This document shows, piece after piece, positions 25,202 to 34,777 of a stretch of 49,331 nucleotides of DNA. Numbering within the stretch: position 1 is the stretch's first letter; every line of letters starts with the position of its first letter. The DNA is from Klebsiella pneumoniae (GTDB taxonomy: Bacteria; Pseudomonadota; Gammaproteobacteria; Pseudomonadales; Pseudohongiellaceae), in contig CAMCRC010000012.1 in assembly GCA_945877175.1 (NCBI GenBank), forward strand, positions 1 through 49,331, read 5' to 3'. The notes under the pieces are model-generated. The model did not search any database. It was not told the origin of the DNA and saw only the letters and a list, made by a program, of their open reading frames with translations. The position numbers were made by a program, and so were the translations under genes.

Positions 25202-26416
25202 ATGAAGAAGATCAGGCAGTCCGACAAGCTGAACAAGGTCTGTTACGACATCCGTGGTCCGGCACTGGTGGAAGCCAAGCGCCTCGAAGAAGAAGGCCAC
25301 CGCATCCTCAAGCTCAACATCGGCAACCCGGCGCCCTTTGGCTTCGAGGCACCCGACGAGATCATCCAGGACGTGATCCGCAACCTCTCCAATGCCCAGG
25401 GCTACAGCGATTCCAAAGGCCTGTTCTCTGCGCGCAAGGCCATCATGCAGGAATGCCAGCAACTGCAGATCAAGGGTGTCGACATCAACGACATCTATCT
25501 GGGCAACGGCGTCAGCGAGCTGATCGTCATGGCCATGCAGGCCCTTCTCAACAACGGCGACGAAGTCCTCATCCCTGCCCCGGATTATCCCTTGTGGACG
25601 GCCGCCGTGAGTCTGGCAGGCGGCACCCCCGTGCACTATGTGTGCGACGAAGCCGCTGACTGGTTCCCGGACATCAAGGACATTGAAAAGAAGATCATAG
25701 CCAACACCAAGGCCATCGTGATCATCAACCCCAACAATCCCACCGGGGCGGTGTACAGCAAGGAGATTCTGGAAGACCTCATCCGCGTGGCCCGCAAGCA
25801 CAAGCTGGTGGTGTTCTCGGACGAAATCTACAGCAAGATTCTGTACGACGATGCCAGGCACATTCCCATTGCGTCTCTGTGTGACGACCTGTTCTTCATC
25901 ACCTTCAATGGACTGTCCAAGGCTTACCGCCTGGCAGGATTCCGCTCCGGCTGGATGATTCTGAGTGGTGCCAAGGACAAGGCGGAGAACTACATCGAAG
26001 GCTTGGAGATTCTGTCGAACATGCGGCTGTGTGCCAACGTGCCTGCCCAGTTTGCCGTGCAGACAGCACTGGGCGGCTACCAGAGCATCAACGAACTGAT
26101 TCTGCCCGGCGGACGTCTGCGTGAGCAGCGCGATCTGGCGTGGAACCTGATTACCTCCATCCCAGGTGTCAGCTGCGTGAAGCCCAAGGGCGCAATCTAC
26201 ATGTTCCCGAAGCTGGACCCGCAGGTGTACCCCGTCAAGGACGACGCGAAATTCGTGTTCGATCTGCTGGAGAAGGAAAAGATTCTGCTGGTGCAGGGCA
26301 GTGCCTTCAACGTCACGGACACCCAGCATTTCCGCATCGTGTTCCTGCCCAACAGCGACGTGCTGACGCAGGCCATCGGCAAGATCGAGCGCTTCCTGTC
26401 CCGCGCGGAATTCTGA
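25202..26416 (+). CDS. alaA: Glutamate-pyruvate aminotransferase AlaA
   Basis: 404 residues, the usual AlaA length. It transfers the amino group from glutamate to pyruvate to make alanine, a PLP enzyme of fold type I. Visible are KLNIGNPAPFGFE at the N-terminus, the cofactor region NGVSELI, the substrate motif NPNNPTGAVYS, and SDEIYSKILYD. The PLP-binding K240 is in NGLSKAYRLAGFRSGW. Arg in HFRIVFLPN binds the carboxylate. Its stop codon directly abuts that of pdxB (TGATCA), with no gap. Confidence 0.94.
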   Translation: MKKIRQSDKLNKVCYDIRGPALVEAKRLEEEGHRILKLNIGNPAPFGFEAPDEIIQDVIRNLSNAQGYSDSKGLFSARKAIMQECQQLQIKGVDINDIYLGNGVSELIVMAMQALLNNGDEVLIPAPDYPLWTAAVSLAGGTPVHYVCDEAADWFPDIKDIEKKIIANTKAIVIINPNNPTGAVYSKEILEDLIRVARKHKLVVFSDEIYSKILYDDARHIPIASLCDDLFFITFNGLSKAYRLAGFRSGWMILSGAKDKAENYIEGLEILSNMRLCANVPAQFAVQTALGGYQSINELILPGGRLREQRDLAWNLITSIPGVSCVKPKGAIYMFPKLDPQVYPVKDDAKFVFDLLEKEKILLVQGSAFNVTDTQHFRIVFLPNSDVLTQAIGKIERFLSRAEF

Positions 26417-27592
26417 TCAGTCAGACCGCGCTACCTCCCATTGAAAGCCCAGTGCCGTCACTTGCGATGCAAGAGCGGCACTGACTCTCCCCTCCTCCAT
26501 CCCGGTCACCTGCAGGGTGTAATGCGCGAACTCGCGCCGCTCACTGATGCGTTTGCGAATCGCGTCGAACAGGTCTGCCCCTGGTTCTGACGCGCGCAAT
26601 TCCCTATCGATCTGCGCCACTGGCAAGGCCGCTCGCAGACAGCGTGCCAAGGCCAACTCGTCGGTCCCGGCTCCGCCAAGATCGACCTGCAGTGTCACAC
26701 GCTCCGCAGCCGCAGCAGGCACCGCACGCGCATCCGGCAACGCGAAATGCTGCAGGAAATCCCGGTAATTGCGCTCACTGGCACTCGCCTTCGCTTCCAC
26801 GCTGTAGCCTGCAATATGCGGAGTCCCCAGGGCCACGTGTTGCAACAAGGCTGAAGAAATCTCGGGCTCGTTCTCCCACACATCCAGAATGCAGTGAAGA
26901 TCATTGCGACGCTGCAAACGTGCCAGCAGCGACGCATTGCACACTACGCCACCGCGGGCCGCATTGATCAGCACAGTGCCAGCCGGCAAGGAATCGATGC
27001 GCGCCCTGTCCAGCAGGTGCCGGGTGGCGTGCGAAACATCGCGCGTCAGCGGCGTGTGCAGACTGATGATTGATGCCTGCAGAGCCTCTTCCATGGAGCA
27101 GAATTGCACGCGGGAGTGGCGGCCATCCCGACGGCTCTCCCTTTCCACGAAGGGATCACAGACCAGGGCCTCAATGCCCAGTGTGTGCAGCGCGGTGTGC
27201 AAACGCGAGCCCACCTGCCCGAAGCCGATAATGGCCACGGAGCGCCCCTGCAGAGTGAGATTGCCTCGCAGCACCAGCTCGGCAAGGCTGGCAAGACAGT
27301 ACTCCACCACGGCATTGGCATTGCTGCCGGCCGCTTCAACCACGGCGATGCCCTGCTGCGCCAGCCAGAGCAGGTCCAGGTGATCGGTGCCACTGGTGGC
27401 CGTCGCCACAAAGCGCACGCTTGAGCCTTCCAGCAGCGCGCGATCCACCCGCGTAATGGAACGCACCAGCAGCACGTCGGCATCCCGCACATGCTCTCGT
27501 GCTATGGCCCGGCCAGGCATCAGCAGCAGCTCACCATGGCAGCGATAGAGAGCGGCCACCGCCACAATGTTTTCATCAGCAACGATTTTCAT
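26417..27592 (-). CDS. pdxB: Erythronate-4-phosphate dehydrogenase
   Basis: 391 residues. PdxB oxidises 4-phosphoerythronate in the pyridoxal phosphate pathway of gammaproteobacteria. It starts MKIVADENI, typical of PdxB. The NAD-binding loop is IGFGQVGSRL near 123. The catalytic Arg, Glu and His are in NAARGGVV, WENEPEI and GTPHIAGYS. A C-terminal dimerisation domain (about 290-391) separates it from other D-2-hydroxyacid dehydrogenases. The ATG overlaps the exonuclease stop (ATGA), so it is translationally coupled to that gene. Confidence 0.93.
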   Translation of the reverse strand: MKIVADENIVAVAALYRCHGELLLMPGRAIAREHVRDADVLLVRSITRVDRALLEGSSVRFVATATSGTDHLDLLWLAQQGIAVVEAAGSNANAVVEYCLASLAELVLRGNLTLQGRSVAIIGFGQVGSRLHTALHTLGIEALVCDPFVERESRRDGRHSRVQFCSMEEALQASIISLHTPLTRDVSHATRHLLDRARIDSLPAGTVLINAARGGVVCNASLLARLQRRNDLHCILDVWENEPEISSALLQHVALGTPHIAGYSVEAKASASERNYRDFLQHFALPDARAVPAAAAERVTLQVDLGGAGTDELALARCLRAALPVAQIDRELRASEPGADLFDAIRKRISERREFAHYTLQVTGMEEGRVSAALASQVTALGFQWEVARSD

Positions 27593-28626
27593 GCGGGGTC
27601 TCCTGCGGCTGCTGGCTGCAAACCCTGCAACAAGGTTAGAAAGCGCTCGCGTGCGAGCTCCTCAACAGCCATTTGCTCCAGCAGCGCAGCCACGCCCTCC
27701 ACGTCCGGGCGTTGCCACTGCAAGTCCGTGATATCTGCCTGCGAGAAGCCTTCAGCAGGGTCATCGACATCCTCAACGATAGTGGCCAGTGTGCGGCTCA
27801 GGCGTGCCTGCGCTTCGTGACGGCGCAGCAGATCGGCCCCCTTGCTGGCACCGCGATAGCGCAGACTGCCCACGTCCTGCAGATTCTCGTAAAGCAGTGG
27901 AATGGACTCAAAGTGTTGCAACAGGCTCGTGGCAGCCACCGGGCCGATGCCGGGCACCCCGGGAATGCTGTCCACGGCGTCACCTACCAGCCCCAGGTAG
28001 TCGGGAATCTGCTCGGGGCGAATACCGTACTGCCGTTGTATGTCTTTGCGGTAGCGACGGGTGTTGCCAGTGTAGTCCCAGAGGTGGTCCGCATCGCTGT
28101 GCAGCAGCTGGGCGAGGTCTTTGTCGCGGGAGACGATGCAGATGGGGTGCTCGCGCTTGTTCTGTTCGCGGGCAGGGCCCGCTCCCACAGGGGCAAGGCC
28201 CGCTCCCACAAGGGCAAGGCCCGCTCCCACAGGGGCAGGGCCCGCTCCCACAGACGCCAGCGTGCCAATGATGTCGTCGGCCTCGTAGACCTTGCTGCCC
28301 CACGCTGCCACGCCCATGAGTGGCGCCAGCGCCGCGCAGGCGTGCAGTTGCCGCGCGAGTTCCTCATCAGGCAATTCACGGTTGGCCTTGTACGCCGGGT
28401 ACAGCGTATGGCGGAAGCCGCAGAACAGACTTTCGTCGAAGGCAATGGCGATGGACCGGGGGCGGGTCTGGCGCAGGAAGCGGTTCAGAAACTGAGCGAA
28501 GCCGAAGAAGGCACTCAGGTCGCGGCCATCTTTCGAGAGCACTTCATAATGCGGCGAGAACCAGGCCTGAAAGATGTAGATGGACGCATCCACCAGGTAC
28601 AGGGGGTCAGTTGGCCGCGGCGTCAT
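27589..28626 (-). CDS. 5'-3' exonuclease / flap endonuclease family protein (Xni-like) with REP-derived insert
   Basis: 345 residues. It resembles the stand-alone FEN-type nucleases (Xni/ExoIX, or the N-terminal domain of DNA polymerase I). Acidic metal-site residues appear in YLVDASIYIF, AFDE and YEADDIIGTLA, then SRDKDLAQLL, and VGDAVDSIPGVPGIGP. The last is the helix-hairpin-helix that grips DNA. Residues about 126-153 are a foreign insert of four 7-residue repeats (VGAGPAP type), encoded by four 21-bp REP-like units. The insert directly follows EADDIIGTLAS. The flanking motifs are intact, so the protein may still work. It overlaps pdxB by 4 bp and follows tusA by 4 bp. Confidence 0.85.
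   Translation of the reverse strand: MTPRPTDPLYLVDASIYIFQAWFSPHYEVLSKDGRDLSAFFGFAQFLNRFLRQTRPRSIAIAFDESLFCGFRHTLYPAYKANRELPDEELARQLHACAALAPLMGVAAWGSKVYEADDIIGTLASVGAGPAPVGAGLALVGAGLAPVGAGPAREQNKREHPICIVSRDKDLAQLLHSDADHLWDYTGNTRRYRKDIQRQYGIRPEQIPDYLGLVGDAVDSIPGVPGIGPVAATSLLQHFESIPLLYENLQDVGSLRYRGASKGADLLRRHEAQARLSRTLATIVEDVDDPAEGFSQADITDLQWQRPDVEGVAALLEQMAVEELARERFLTLLQGLQPAAAGDPA
28169..28252. repeat. Four tandem 21-bp REP-like units inside the exonuclease gene
   Basis: Four units with the shared core GGCCCGCTCCCACA lie head to tail at 28169-28189, 28190-28210, 28211-28231 and 28232-28252, with one to four differences between them. On the minus strand the core reads TGTGGGAGCGGGCC, the Pseudomonas-type REP motif. 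The left-most unit also has the full palindrome arm TTCGCGGGC. The period is seven codons, so the frame is kept. Confidence 0.85.
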
Positions 28627-28630
28627 GGCG

Positions 28631-28882
28631 TCAGGCCTTGCGGATCAGATAATGGTAACGATCATTGTGCTGTGAACTTTTCAGCAGCTCATGGCCCAGA
28701 AACAGACAGAACTTCGGCACGTCGCGCGTCGTGGAAGGATCCGTGGCGATGACCTCCAGCACAGCGCCCGAGGCCATGTCTCTGATGCGGTTGTGCAGCA
28801 GCATCACGGGCTCGGGGCAGAACAGACCGCAGGCATCCAGTTGGACAGTCGGCTCGGGAACAGCAGAGGTATTTTCGGTCAT
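28631..28882 (-). CDS. tusA: Sulfurtransferase TusA family protein
   Basis: 83 residues from ATG at 28882 (the frame opens at TTG 28903). TusA relays persulfide sulfur, classically from IscS towards tRNA wobble thiolation. The signature is [19 protein letters not shown] with the acceptor Cys22 in CPEP. The small alpha/beta fold continues with [21 protein letters not shown]. The length matches E. coli TusA. It lies between yheU and the exonuclease, and close to ttcA, another tRNA-thiolation gene, although TtcA is not known to need TusA. Confidence 0.88.
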   Translation of the reverse strand: MTENTSAVPEPTVQLDACGLFCPEPVMLLHNRIRDMASGAVLEVIATDPSTTRDVPKFCLFLGHELLKSSQHNDRYHYLIRKA

Positions 28883-28912
28883 GCAACGCACTCGCTCTGG
28901 CAATGGCGCCCT

Positions 28913-29119
28913 TCAGCGCAGGCTGATCAGGGAACAGGTCTCGGTCTGGGTGTCGAAGCTCACTGCGACATCGCCACGCTCCAGCTGCCGGCGCAGCATG
29001 CTTACTTTCTGCGCCAGCGTGTACTGCTCATGGCCATAGTCGGTGCCCTCACGCGTGGCGAATTCCTCGAGAATTGCCGTCACGGTATCAGGGGCCAACT
29101 GCTGCCACGGAATCTGCAT
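28913..29119 (-). CDS. yheU: YheU family protein (UPF0270)
   Basis: 68 residues. It begins MQIPWQQLAPDTVTAILEEFATREGTDYG, which is the hallmark of the UPF0270/YheU family of small cytoplasmic gammaproteobacterial proteins. Function is unknown. The length is typical. It starts 8 bp after the ttcA stop and 30 bp before tusA, all on the minus strand, so it probably shares their transcript. Confidence 0.9.
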   Translation of the reverse strand: MQIPWQQLAPDTVTAILEEFATREGTDYGHEQYTLAQKVSMLRRQLERGDVAVSFDTQTETCSLISLR

Positions 29120-29127
29120 GGAAGGCC

Positions 29128-30009
29128 TCAGCCGATGTTCGTGATATCGATGGGTGTGGCTTCATCACTGATGGCCTTGAGACCCGAGAACGGGAACAGG
29201 CGCGGATCAGCCAACTGAGAAGGCGCCACATTGGCAATGCTGCGGAAGATGCTCTCGACGCGACCGGGGTACTCGCGGTCCCACTGCTTGAGCATCTCCT
29301 TGATGGTGCGCCGCTGCATGTTCTCCTGGGTGCCGCAGAGATTGCACGGGATGATCGGAAACTCCTTCAGCTTCGCATAGCGCGCAATTTCCTGCTCGCT
29401 GCAGTAGGCAAGCGGACGAATCAGCACGTTCTGCTTGTCGTCACTGAGCAGCTTGGGAGGCATGGCCTTGAGCGTGCCGCCGAAGAACATGTTCAGGAAC
29501 AGCGTCTCGACGATGTCTTCACGGTGATGGCCGAGGGCCACCTTGGTGGCACCGATCTGTTTGGCATAGCTGTAAAGACTGCCCCGGCGCAGACGTGAAC
29601 ACAGGCCGCAGAAGGTCTTGCCCTCGGGCGTCTTCTCCTTGACGATCGAATAGGTGTCCTGCTCGATGATGTGGTACTCCACGCCAAGCTTGCTCAGGTA
29701 ATCGGGCAGGACGTGTTCAGGAAAACCCGGCTGCTTCTGGTCAAGGTTCACGGCGATCAGGCGGAAATCGATAGGCGCATGCTTCTGCAGACTCAACAGG
29801 ATGTCCAGCATGGTGTAGGAGTCCTTGCCGCCGGACATGCAGACCATGACATAGTCGCCCTCCTCGATCATGTTGTAGTCGGCGATGGCCCGCCCCACGT
29901 CGCGCCGGAGATTCTTGTGGCTGCGGTTGAGCAGACGCTGGCGGCGCAGGGCCTGGCTTTCTGCGTCGGCGCTGGCGGCAGGGGAACTGGAGATGTCTGT
30001 CGTCGTCAT
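29128..30009 (-). CDS. ttcA: tRNA 2-thiocytidine biosynthesis protein TtcA
   Basis: 293 residues from ATG at 30009, chosen because AGGTGA lies just upstream; ATG at 30030 would add seven residues. TtcA makes 2-thiocytidine at position 32 of some tRNAs, using ATP and an iron-sulfur cluster. The PP-loop is SGGKDS (59-64). The paired cysteine motifs CGLC and CNLC that hold the cluster are both present, as is [14 protein letters not shown]. The length fits the family. Confidence 0.95.
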   Translation of the reverse strand: MTTTDISSSPAASADAESQALRRQRLLNRSHKNLRRDVGRAIADYNMIEEGDYVMVCMSGGKDSYTMLDILLSLQKHAPIDFRLIAVNLDQKQPGFPEHVLPDYLSKLGVEYHIIEQDTYSIVKEKTPEGKTFCGLCSRLRRGSLYSYAKQIGATKVALGHHREDIVETLFLNMFFGGTLKAMPPKLLSDDKQNVLIRPLAYCSEQEIARYAKLKEFPIIPCNLCGTQENMQRRTIKEMLKQWDREYPGRVESIFRSIANVAPSQLADPRLFPFSGLKAISDEATPIDITNIG

Positions 30010-30026
30010 TGCGTCACCTGTAACAT

Positions 30027-32168
30027 TCATGCGTAAAAACGGGAATCTGCGGCCGCCATGGCACGCAGTCCTGCAGTGGGAAAATACAGGGGGCCAAGCG
30101 CGGCGCGGCGGTCGGCCTGGGCGCAGAAGGCGCGCGCGCCCATGCTGTCAATATAGCGCAGTGCTCCCCCTCGAAAGCGCGGAAAACCAAGTCCCAGTAC
30201 CAGACTCATATCCGCCTCGACAGCCGTGTCGACGATGCCGTCTTCCAGACAACGGGCGGTTTCCAGGCACATTGCCAGCATCATGCGCTCGACAATCTCG
30301 CCTGCGGTGAACTGTCGCGCCGGGCCTTGCACCACGCGGATGCGGGCCAGGCAGTCCTCGTCCAGCTGCTTTTGCAGGCGGCCAGTCTTGTCTGCGGTGT
30401 AGCGATAGAAACCCGAGCCTGTCTTCTGCCCGAGCTGGCCTGCCTCGAACAACAGTTGCATCGCGCTTTTGAATTCGTAGTGCATGCGCTCCGGGAAGCC
30501 GGCCGCCATGACGGCCTGAGCATGGACGGCGGTGTCGATGCCGACAACATCCAACAGCCAGGCCGGGCCCATCGGCCAGCCGAAGGCTTCCATTGCTGCG
30601 TCAATCTCGCGGTAGTCCGCACCGTCCCGCAGCAGCATGGAGAAGGCCCCGAAATAGGGAAACAGGATGCGGTTGACGAGAAAGCCCGGGCAGTCCCTTA
30701 CCACGATGGGCGTCTTGCCCATGCGCTGGGCGCAGGCAACGGTCGTCGCAATGGCGGCTGCGCTGCTGTGCTCGCCGCGAATGACTTCCACAAGCGGCAT
30801 CAGCGGCACTGGGTTGAAGAAGTGCATGCCGCAGAACTGCTCCGGCCGCGCCAGGCTGCGGGCTAGTGCCGTGATGGAAATGGTCGACGTATTGGAGGCC
30901 AGCACTGCTCCCGGAGCGAGCCGGCTTTCCACCTTTGCCAGCACTTTCTGTTTGACGTTTTGATTCTCGACCACTGCCTCTACCACCAGATCGACGCCGT
31001 CGAAACCCGTGTAGTCCAGGGTGGGCTGGATGCTGCCCAGGACGTCCTGCGCAGTGCCGGCGCTGAGGCGGCCCTTCTGTACCTGCTTTTGTAATAGTTG
31101 TCCTGCTTCTTTCATACCGGCATCCAGCCCCGTCTGCGCGATGTCCTTCATCACGACCGGCAGACCCTTGAGCGCTGCCTGATAAGCAATGCCACCGCCC
31201 ATGATGCCGGCGCCGAGCACTGCCACGCGTTTGACGGGCAGTGCCTGAGCCTGCCATTGCCGGGTCTTTTGCCGCAACCATTGCTCACCGGTGAACAGGC
31301 CGATCAGGTTGGTTGCCACATTGCTCTGGGCAAGCGCGACAAAACAAGCTGATTCAAGCTCCAACGCCTGGGCAGCGGGCAACAGCACACTCTGCTCCAG
31401 GCTGCGCTGTGTCGACAGCGGGGCCGGGTTGTGAGGATTGCGTGCAGAGTGCAAAAGCGCGTGGGCCTCGGCCAGGACCTGGCTCAGCCCGGGCCCTTCC
31501 TGCGCAACGGCTGCCTGTTTGCGGGCGCGACGTGCCTGCCAGTCTGCGGGCGACTGCAGGGCCTCTTCAAGGTACTCCAGCGCGGCATCCATCAGCAGAT
31601 TGCTGTCCACCAGCGCGTCGATGGCACCCGCGGCCAATGCGTCTGCAGCGCTTTGCGAGGTGCCGGACAGTATCCAGGACAGTGCCGGCTGCAGGTCCAT
31701 CACCCGCGGAGCGCGGACTGTCCCGCCAAAGCCAGGACAAATGCCCAGCCCCACTTCCGGAAATCCGAATACGGCCGCCTCGCTGGCCACGCGATAGTCG
31801 GTGGCCAGACAGAATTCGAAGCCGCCTCCCAGTGCCTGGCCATCCACCAGACACGCAGTTGGTATGGGCAGTCCAGCCAGCGCCGTAAAGAGCGCATTGC
31901 ATTGCAGCCCCCACGCCTTGAGGACTTGCGCCGGTTGCTGGAACAAGCTCGCAAACTCGGCGATGTCGGCACCGACGATGAAACTGCCTTTGGCACTGCT
32001 GCACACCAGACCACGCAGATCGCTGGCGCCGACAAGCACCAGCACATCACGCAGTTCGTCCAGCGTCAGTCGGTTGAATTTGTTGACAGCAGAGCCCTGC
32101 AGATCGAAACACAGATGGCCGATGCCGGACGCGAGGCGTGTCAGTTGCAAGGCATTTCCGTGGTACAT
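30027..32168 (-). CDS. fadB: Fatty acid oxidation complex alpha subunit FadB
   Basis: 713 residues from ATG at 32168, which has GGAG 8 nt upstream and matches the E. coli FadB start; the frame opens at 32213. FadB combines enoyl-CoA hydratase and 3-hydroxyacyl-CoA dehydrogenase in fatty acid beta-oxidation. The hydratase part has GADIAEF, and both catalytic glutamates E118 (ALGGGFEF) and E138 (GFPEVGLG). The dehydrogenase part has the NAD loop [12 protein letters not shown] and the catalytic His in [16 protein letters not shown]. The thiolase partner gene fadA, normally directly downstream, is not here; ttcA follows instead, 17 bp away. Confidence 0.93.
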   Translation of the reverse strand: MYHGNALQLTRLASGIGHLCFDLQGSAVNKFNRLTLDELRDVLVLVGASDLRGLVCSSAKGSFIVGADIAEFASLFQQPAQVLKAWGLQCNALFTALAGLPIPTACLVDGQALGGGFEFCLATDYRVASEAAVFGFPEVGLGICPGFGGTVRAPRVMDLQPALSWILSGTSQSAADALAAGAIDALVDSNLLMDAALEYLEEALQSPADWQARRARKQAAVAQEGPGLSQVLAEAHALLHSARNPHNPAPLSTQRSLEQSVLLPAAQALELESACFVALAQSNVATNLIGLFTGEQWLRQKTRQWQAQALPVKRVAVLGAGIMGGGIAYQAALKGLPVVMKDIAQTGLDAGMKEAGQLLQKQVQKGRLSAGTAQDVLGSIQPTLDYTGFDGVDLVVEAVVENQNVKQKVLAKVESRLAPGAVLASNTSTISITALARSLARPEQFCGMHFFNPVPLMPLVEVIRGEHSSAAAIATTVACAQRMGKTPIVVRDCPGFLVNRILFPYFGAFSMLLRDGADYREIDAAMEAFGWPMGPAWLLDVVGIDTAVHAQAVMAAGFPERMHYEFKSAMQLLFEAGQLGQKTGSGFYRYTADKTGRLQKQLDEDCLARIRVVQGPARQFTAGEIVERMMLAMCLETARCLEDGIVDTAVEADMSLVLGLGFPRFRGGALRYIDSMGARAFCAQADRRAALGPLYFPTAGLRAMAAADSRFYA

Positions 32169-32314
32169 GGGGGCGACTCCGCCGTGCGTGAAAGTGGCCG
32201 GCATTATAGTCAAACTCCTGAGCCATAGACAGGACGCCGAGGGCAGCTGTGCCTTGTCTTGCCGGCCTCGCTTCCATCAGAATAGCCCGTAAATAACGCT
32301 AGGAGAGGCAGTCA

Positions 32315-33361
32315 ATGAAGTTTCCGAGTTTCACAATTGCAGCCCTGCTGCTGTGGTCCGGTTGCACCCAGGCAGCCGAACACGCCACGATCGTGCTGTA
32401 TCACCATATTTCCGAGTCCACACCGCCCTCCACCAGCGTGCCCCCTGCCCGTTTCCGGGAGCATATGAATCACCTGCGGGACAACGGATTCAATGTCATG
32501 GCGCTGCCGGCACTGTTGTCGGCACTGCAGTCCCGCCAGCCTGTGCCCGACAAGACCGTGGCCATCACGTTTGACGATGGCTACATCTCGATCTACGACA
32601 CCGCCTTTCCGATGCTGCAGGAGTACGGCTTCCCGTTCACCGTATTCATCAACACGCAGCCCCATGACGACAATCAGCCGGGTTTCATGAGCTGGGCGCA
32701 GATACGGGAGATGTCTGACGCAGGTGTCACTATCGCCAATCACACGGAGAACCACCCGCACATGGTCGACGCACTGCCTGGAGAAGATCAGGCAGGCCGC
32801 ACAGCGCGACTGCGTGAAGAATTCCTGCGTGCCCAGGCGCGCATCAAGGCCGAGACGGGCCAGGACCACCGATTCATGGCTTATCCCTATGGCGAATATG
32901 ACCTGTCCAACAAGGCCATGATTCGGGAGCTGGGATTCATCGCGCTCGGGCAACAGTCCGGAGCTGTGGGCTTCGATTCAGATTTTCTGGCCCTGCCCCG
33001 CTTTCCGTTTGGAGGCAGTTTCATCGAGCTCAGCGACTTCGCACAAAAGGTGCAGACCTTGGCGTTCCACCTGCTGCAAGTCGACCCCGAGGACACAATC
33101 ACCGATAACACCAGCCCCGACGTCACGCTGCAGTTCGCCCCGGGGGATTTCAATTTCCGGCAGGTAGGCTGCTACGCAGGCGGTCAACCCATGCAGATGG
33201 AATGGCTGGATCAGGAGAACGGGTTGGTGAAACTGAGCACGGAACAGACCTTCAACTTGCGGCGCTTCCGCTATCTGTGTACGGCACCGTTGCGGGATTC
33301 GAACCGATTCTATTGGTATTCGAAGGACTGGACGCGCTCGACGCCCGCCAATCGGGACTGA
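32315..33361 (+). CDS. Exported polysaccharide deacetylase (NodB domain)
   Basis: 348 residues with an N-terminal signal (MKFPSFTIAALLLWSGCTQA), which could be a lipobox (WSGC) or cleave after TQA. The NodB-type carbohydrate esterase domain shows ITFDDGY (metal Asp near 89-90), NHTENHPHM with the metal histidines, and AYPYGEYD. This resembles PgaB-type N-deacetylases. The C-terminal about 110 residues are unassigned. AGGAG precedes the ATG. The substrate polymer is unknown and no exopolysaccharide genes are near. Confidence 0.85.
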   Translation: MKFPSFTIAALLLWSGCTQAAEHATIVLYHHISESTPPSTSVPPARFREHMNHLRDNGFNVMALPALLSALQSRQPVPDKTVAITFDDGYISIYDTAFPMLQEYGFPFTVFINTQPHDDNQPGFMSWAQIREMSDAGVTIANHTENHPHMVDALPGEDQAGRTARLREEFLRAQARIKAETGQDHRFMAYPYGEYDLSNKAMIRELGFIALGQQSGAVGFDSDFLALPRFPFGGSFIELSDFAQKVQTLAFHLLQVDPEDTITDNTSPDVTLQFAPGDFNFRQVGCYAGGQPMQMEWLDQENGLVKLSTEQTFNLRRFRYLCTAPLRDSNRFYWYSKDWTRSTPANRD

Positions 33362-33364
33362 AGA

Positions 33365-34201
33365 TCAACCACGCTGGTCGTGCTTGTGCAGCTCATTGAT
33401 GCGAATCATGTCGCGTATCTCGGCTACATAGGCGCGGCCACGTTCCGAGTAGCGGGTCAGTCCGTCGGCCAGCTGGTGGGAATTCAGAGGCTTGTCATGC
33501 AGGCGCATATGGGCCCGCAACTCGCGGAAATACTCGTAGGTGGGATTGGAATTCAGATTGCGGTAATAGGCCTTCACGGCGGCATGGACGGAGGCAAAGG
33601 CGCGTACTTCGTGGCTGGCATCATCAGCACGTTGACCAGGGATCAGTCCACAGCCCTCATCGAAACACCATTGTCCAAAGATATTGTTGCCTTCCTTCGC
33701 AAAACGCGACGTGCCCCACGCCGATTCCGTTGCTGCCTGTGCCAGCGCAAGAGACGGGGGAATGATGTCTACCCGCAGCAGCAACTCCTCCACCATGTCG
33801 ACGATCGGCAGGTCATTGCGGGGAATGCGGTACTCGGCGGCGATCAGGTCAAGCGCATGGCGCTCGGCAGGACTGAGCAGAGCGCCTCCTGCCAGAATGG
33901 CGCGAAAATCCAGCAGCCGCTCGCGACTTCTCAGAATGTGGACATTTTCTTCTTCGATATAGGCGTGGAAATAGGAAAAGAACGCGTCCTTCTTGGCTTC
34001 TATGCTGGTGATGGCTTCGAAATCGGGCAAGGCTTCGCGGGTCTGTTCTGCACTTTCGACAGGCCGCGGCAACACTTCCTCAGGGCTGTCGCGCCAGGCG
34101 CGCAGCTGCAGGGCAGCAATCAACGCCAGCAAGATAACTCCCGTGCACACCTGTAAAAGTGTGGAGGTGCGGGGATATGCAAACAGTCTCAGAAAGGACA
34201 A
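33365..34201 (-). CDS. Bax-like glucosaminidase-domain protein
   Basis: About 278 residues. An N-terminal membrane anchor (STLLQVCTGVILLALIAALQL) places the rest in the periplasm. The glucosaminidase domain has LALAQAATESAWGTSRFAKEGNNIFGQWC with the catalytic Glu, and the substrate region SVHAAVKAYYRNLNSNPTYEYFRELR, typical of Bax/FlgJ-like enzymes that cut peptidoglycan. The start is uncertain. TTG at 34201 gives a natural anchor. The frame stays open to GTG 34309, which would overlap bolA by 22 bp. Neither has a clear ribosome-binding site. It converges with the deacetylase gene. Confidence 0.83.
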   Translation of the reverse strand: MSFLRLFAYPRTSTLLQVCTGVILLALIAALQLRAWRDSPEEVLPRPVESAEQTREALPDFEAITSIEAKKDAFFSYFHAYIEEENVHILRSRERLLDFRAILAGGALLSPAERHALDLIAAEYRIPRNDLPIVDMVEELLLRVDIIPPSLALAQAATESAWGTSRFAKEGNNIFGQWCFDEGCGLIPGQRADDASHEVRAFASVHAAVKAYYRNLNSNPTYEYFRELRAHMRLHDKPLNSHQLADGLTRYSERGRAYVAEIRDMIRINELHKHDQRG

Positions 34202-34287
34202 ATCAGGTACCGTATTGTCGTAATTGGTGAACAAAGTCAGCGCGACCCTACGCGAAAAGGCCTGTTTTTGCAAACCAGCGGGGCTTA

Positions 34288-34596
34288 TTAGTGCTTGCCA
34301 CCCGCACACTCAGGAGACCGCGGCGCTACTCCATTCTTTCGCGCCCACTCCGCCGGCGTATAGGTATGCAGCGCAAGGGCGTGTACACCTTCATTGAGCT
34401 GAGTCGTCAGCAACTGGTACATCCGCTGATGGCGCTTGACAGGCCCCATGCCTTCGAACTCGGGTGACACGGCAGTGACCTTGAAATGCGTCTCGGTACC
34501 CGGCCCGGCGTGCTTGTGACTTTCGTTGAGGATATCGAGATGTTCCAGCGCCAGTGCAGCGCGCAGGTTGAATTCGATACTGTTCTGCATGTTCAT
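34288..34596 (-). CDS. bolA: BolA family protein
   Basis: 102 residues from ATG at 34596, with AGGA 7 nt upstream. BolA proteins act with monothiol glutaredoxins in iron metabolism and, in E. coli, as stress-linked transcription regulators of cell shape. The class signature HFKVTAVSPEFEGMGPVKRHQRMYQLL is present, with FKV-SPEF-G-RH. The conserved His in NESHKHAGPG could bind iron. The long open frame upstream of 34596 is a shadow of the divergent GTPase gene. Confidence 0.92.
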   Translation of the reverse strand: MNMQNSIEFNLRAALALEHLDILNESHKHAGPGTETHFKVTAVSPEFEGMGPVKRHQRMYQLLTTQLNEGVHALALHTYTPAEWARKNGVAPRSPECAGGKH

Positions 34597-34777
34597 GACT
34601 GAGTCCTGTCGGGCGTGTCGGAAGTGCTGAGGATGACTTCGAATGGCGCCAAGTGTCGAGCCTTGGCGGCATGAATTCAAGTCAGGCGTCTGCCTGATGC
34701 CAGCGCATTTGCTGAGCAAGTGCAGGCGTCTGATGCTAGAATCCGCGCACTTTTTCTGCAGCGGACACGACTTACAT

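Noticed and set aside
25046-26329. 427-codon minus-strand frame
   Set aside because: Antisense shadow of alaA.
28169-28252. Possible CRISPR array
   Set aside because: The units are contiguous with no spacers and match a REP motif; no cas genes are present.
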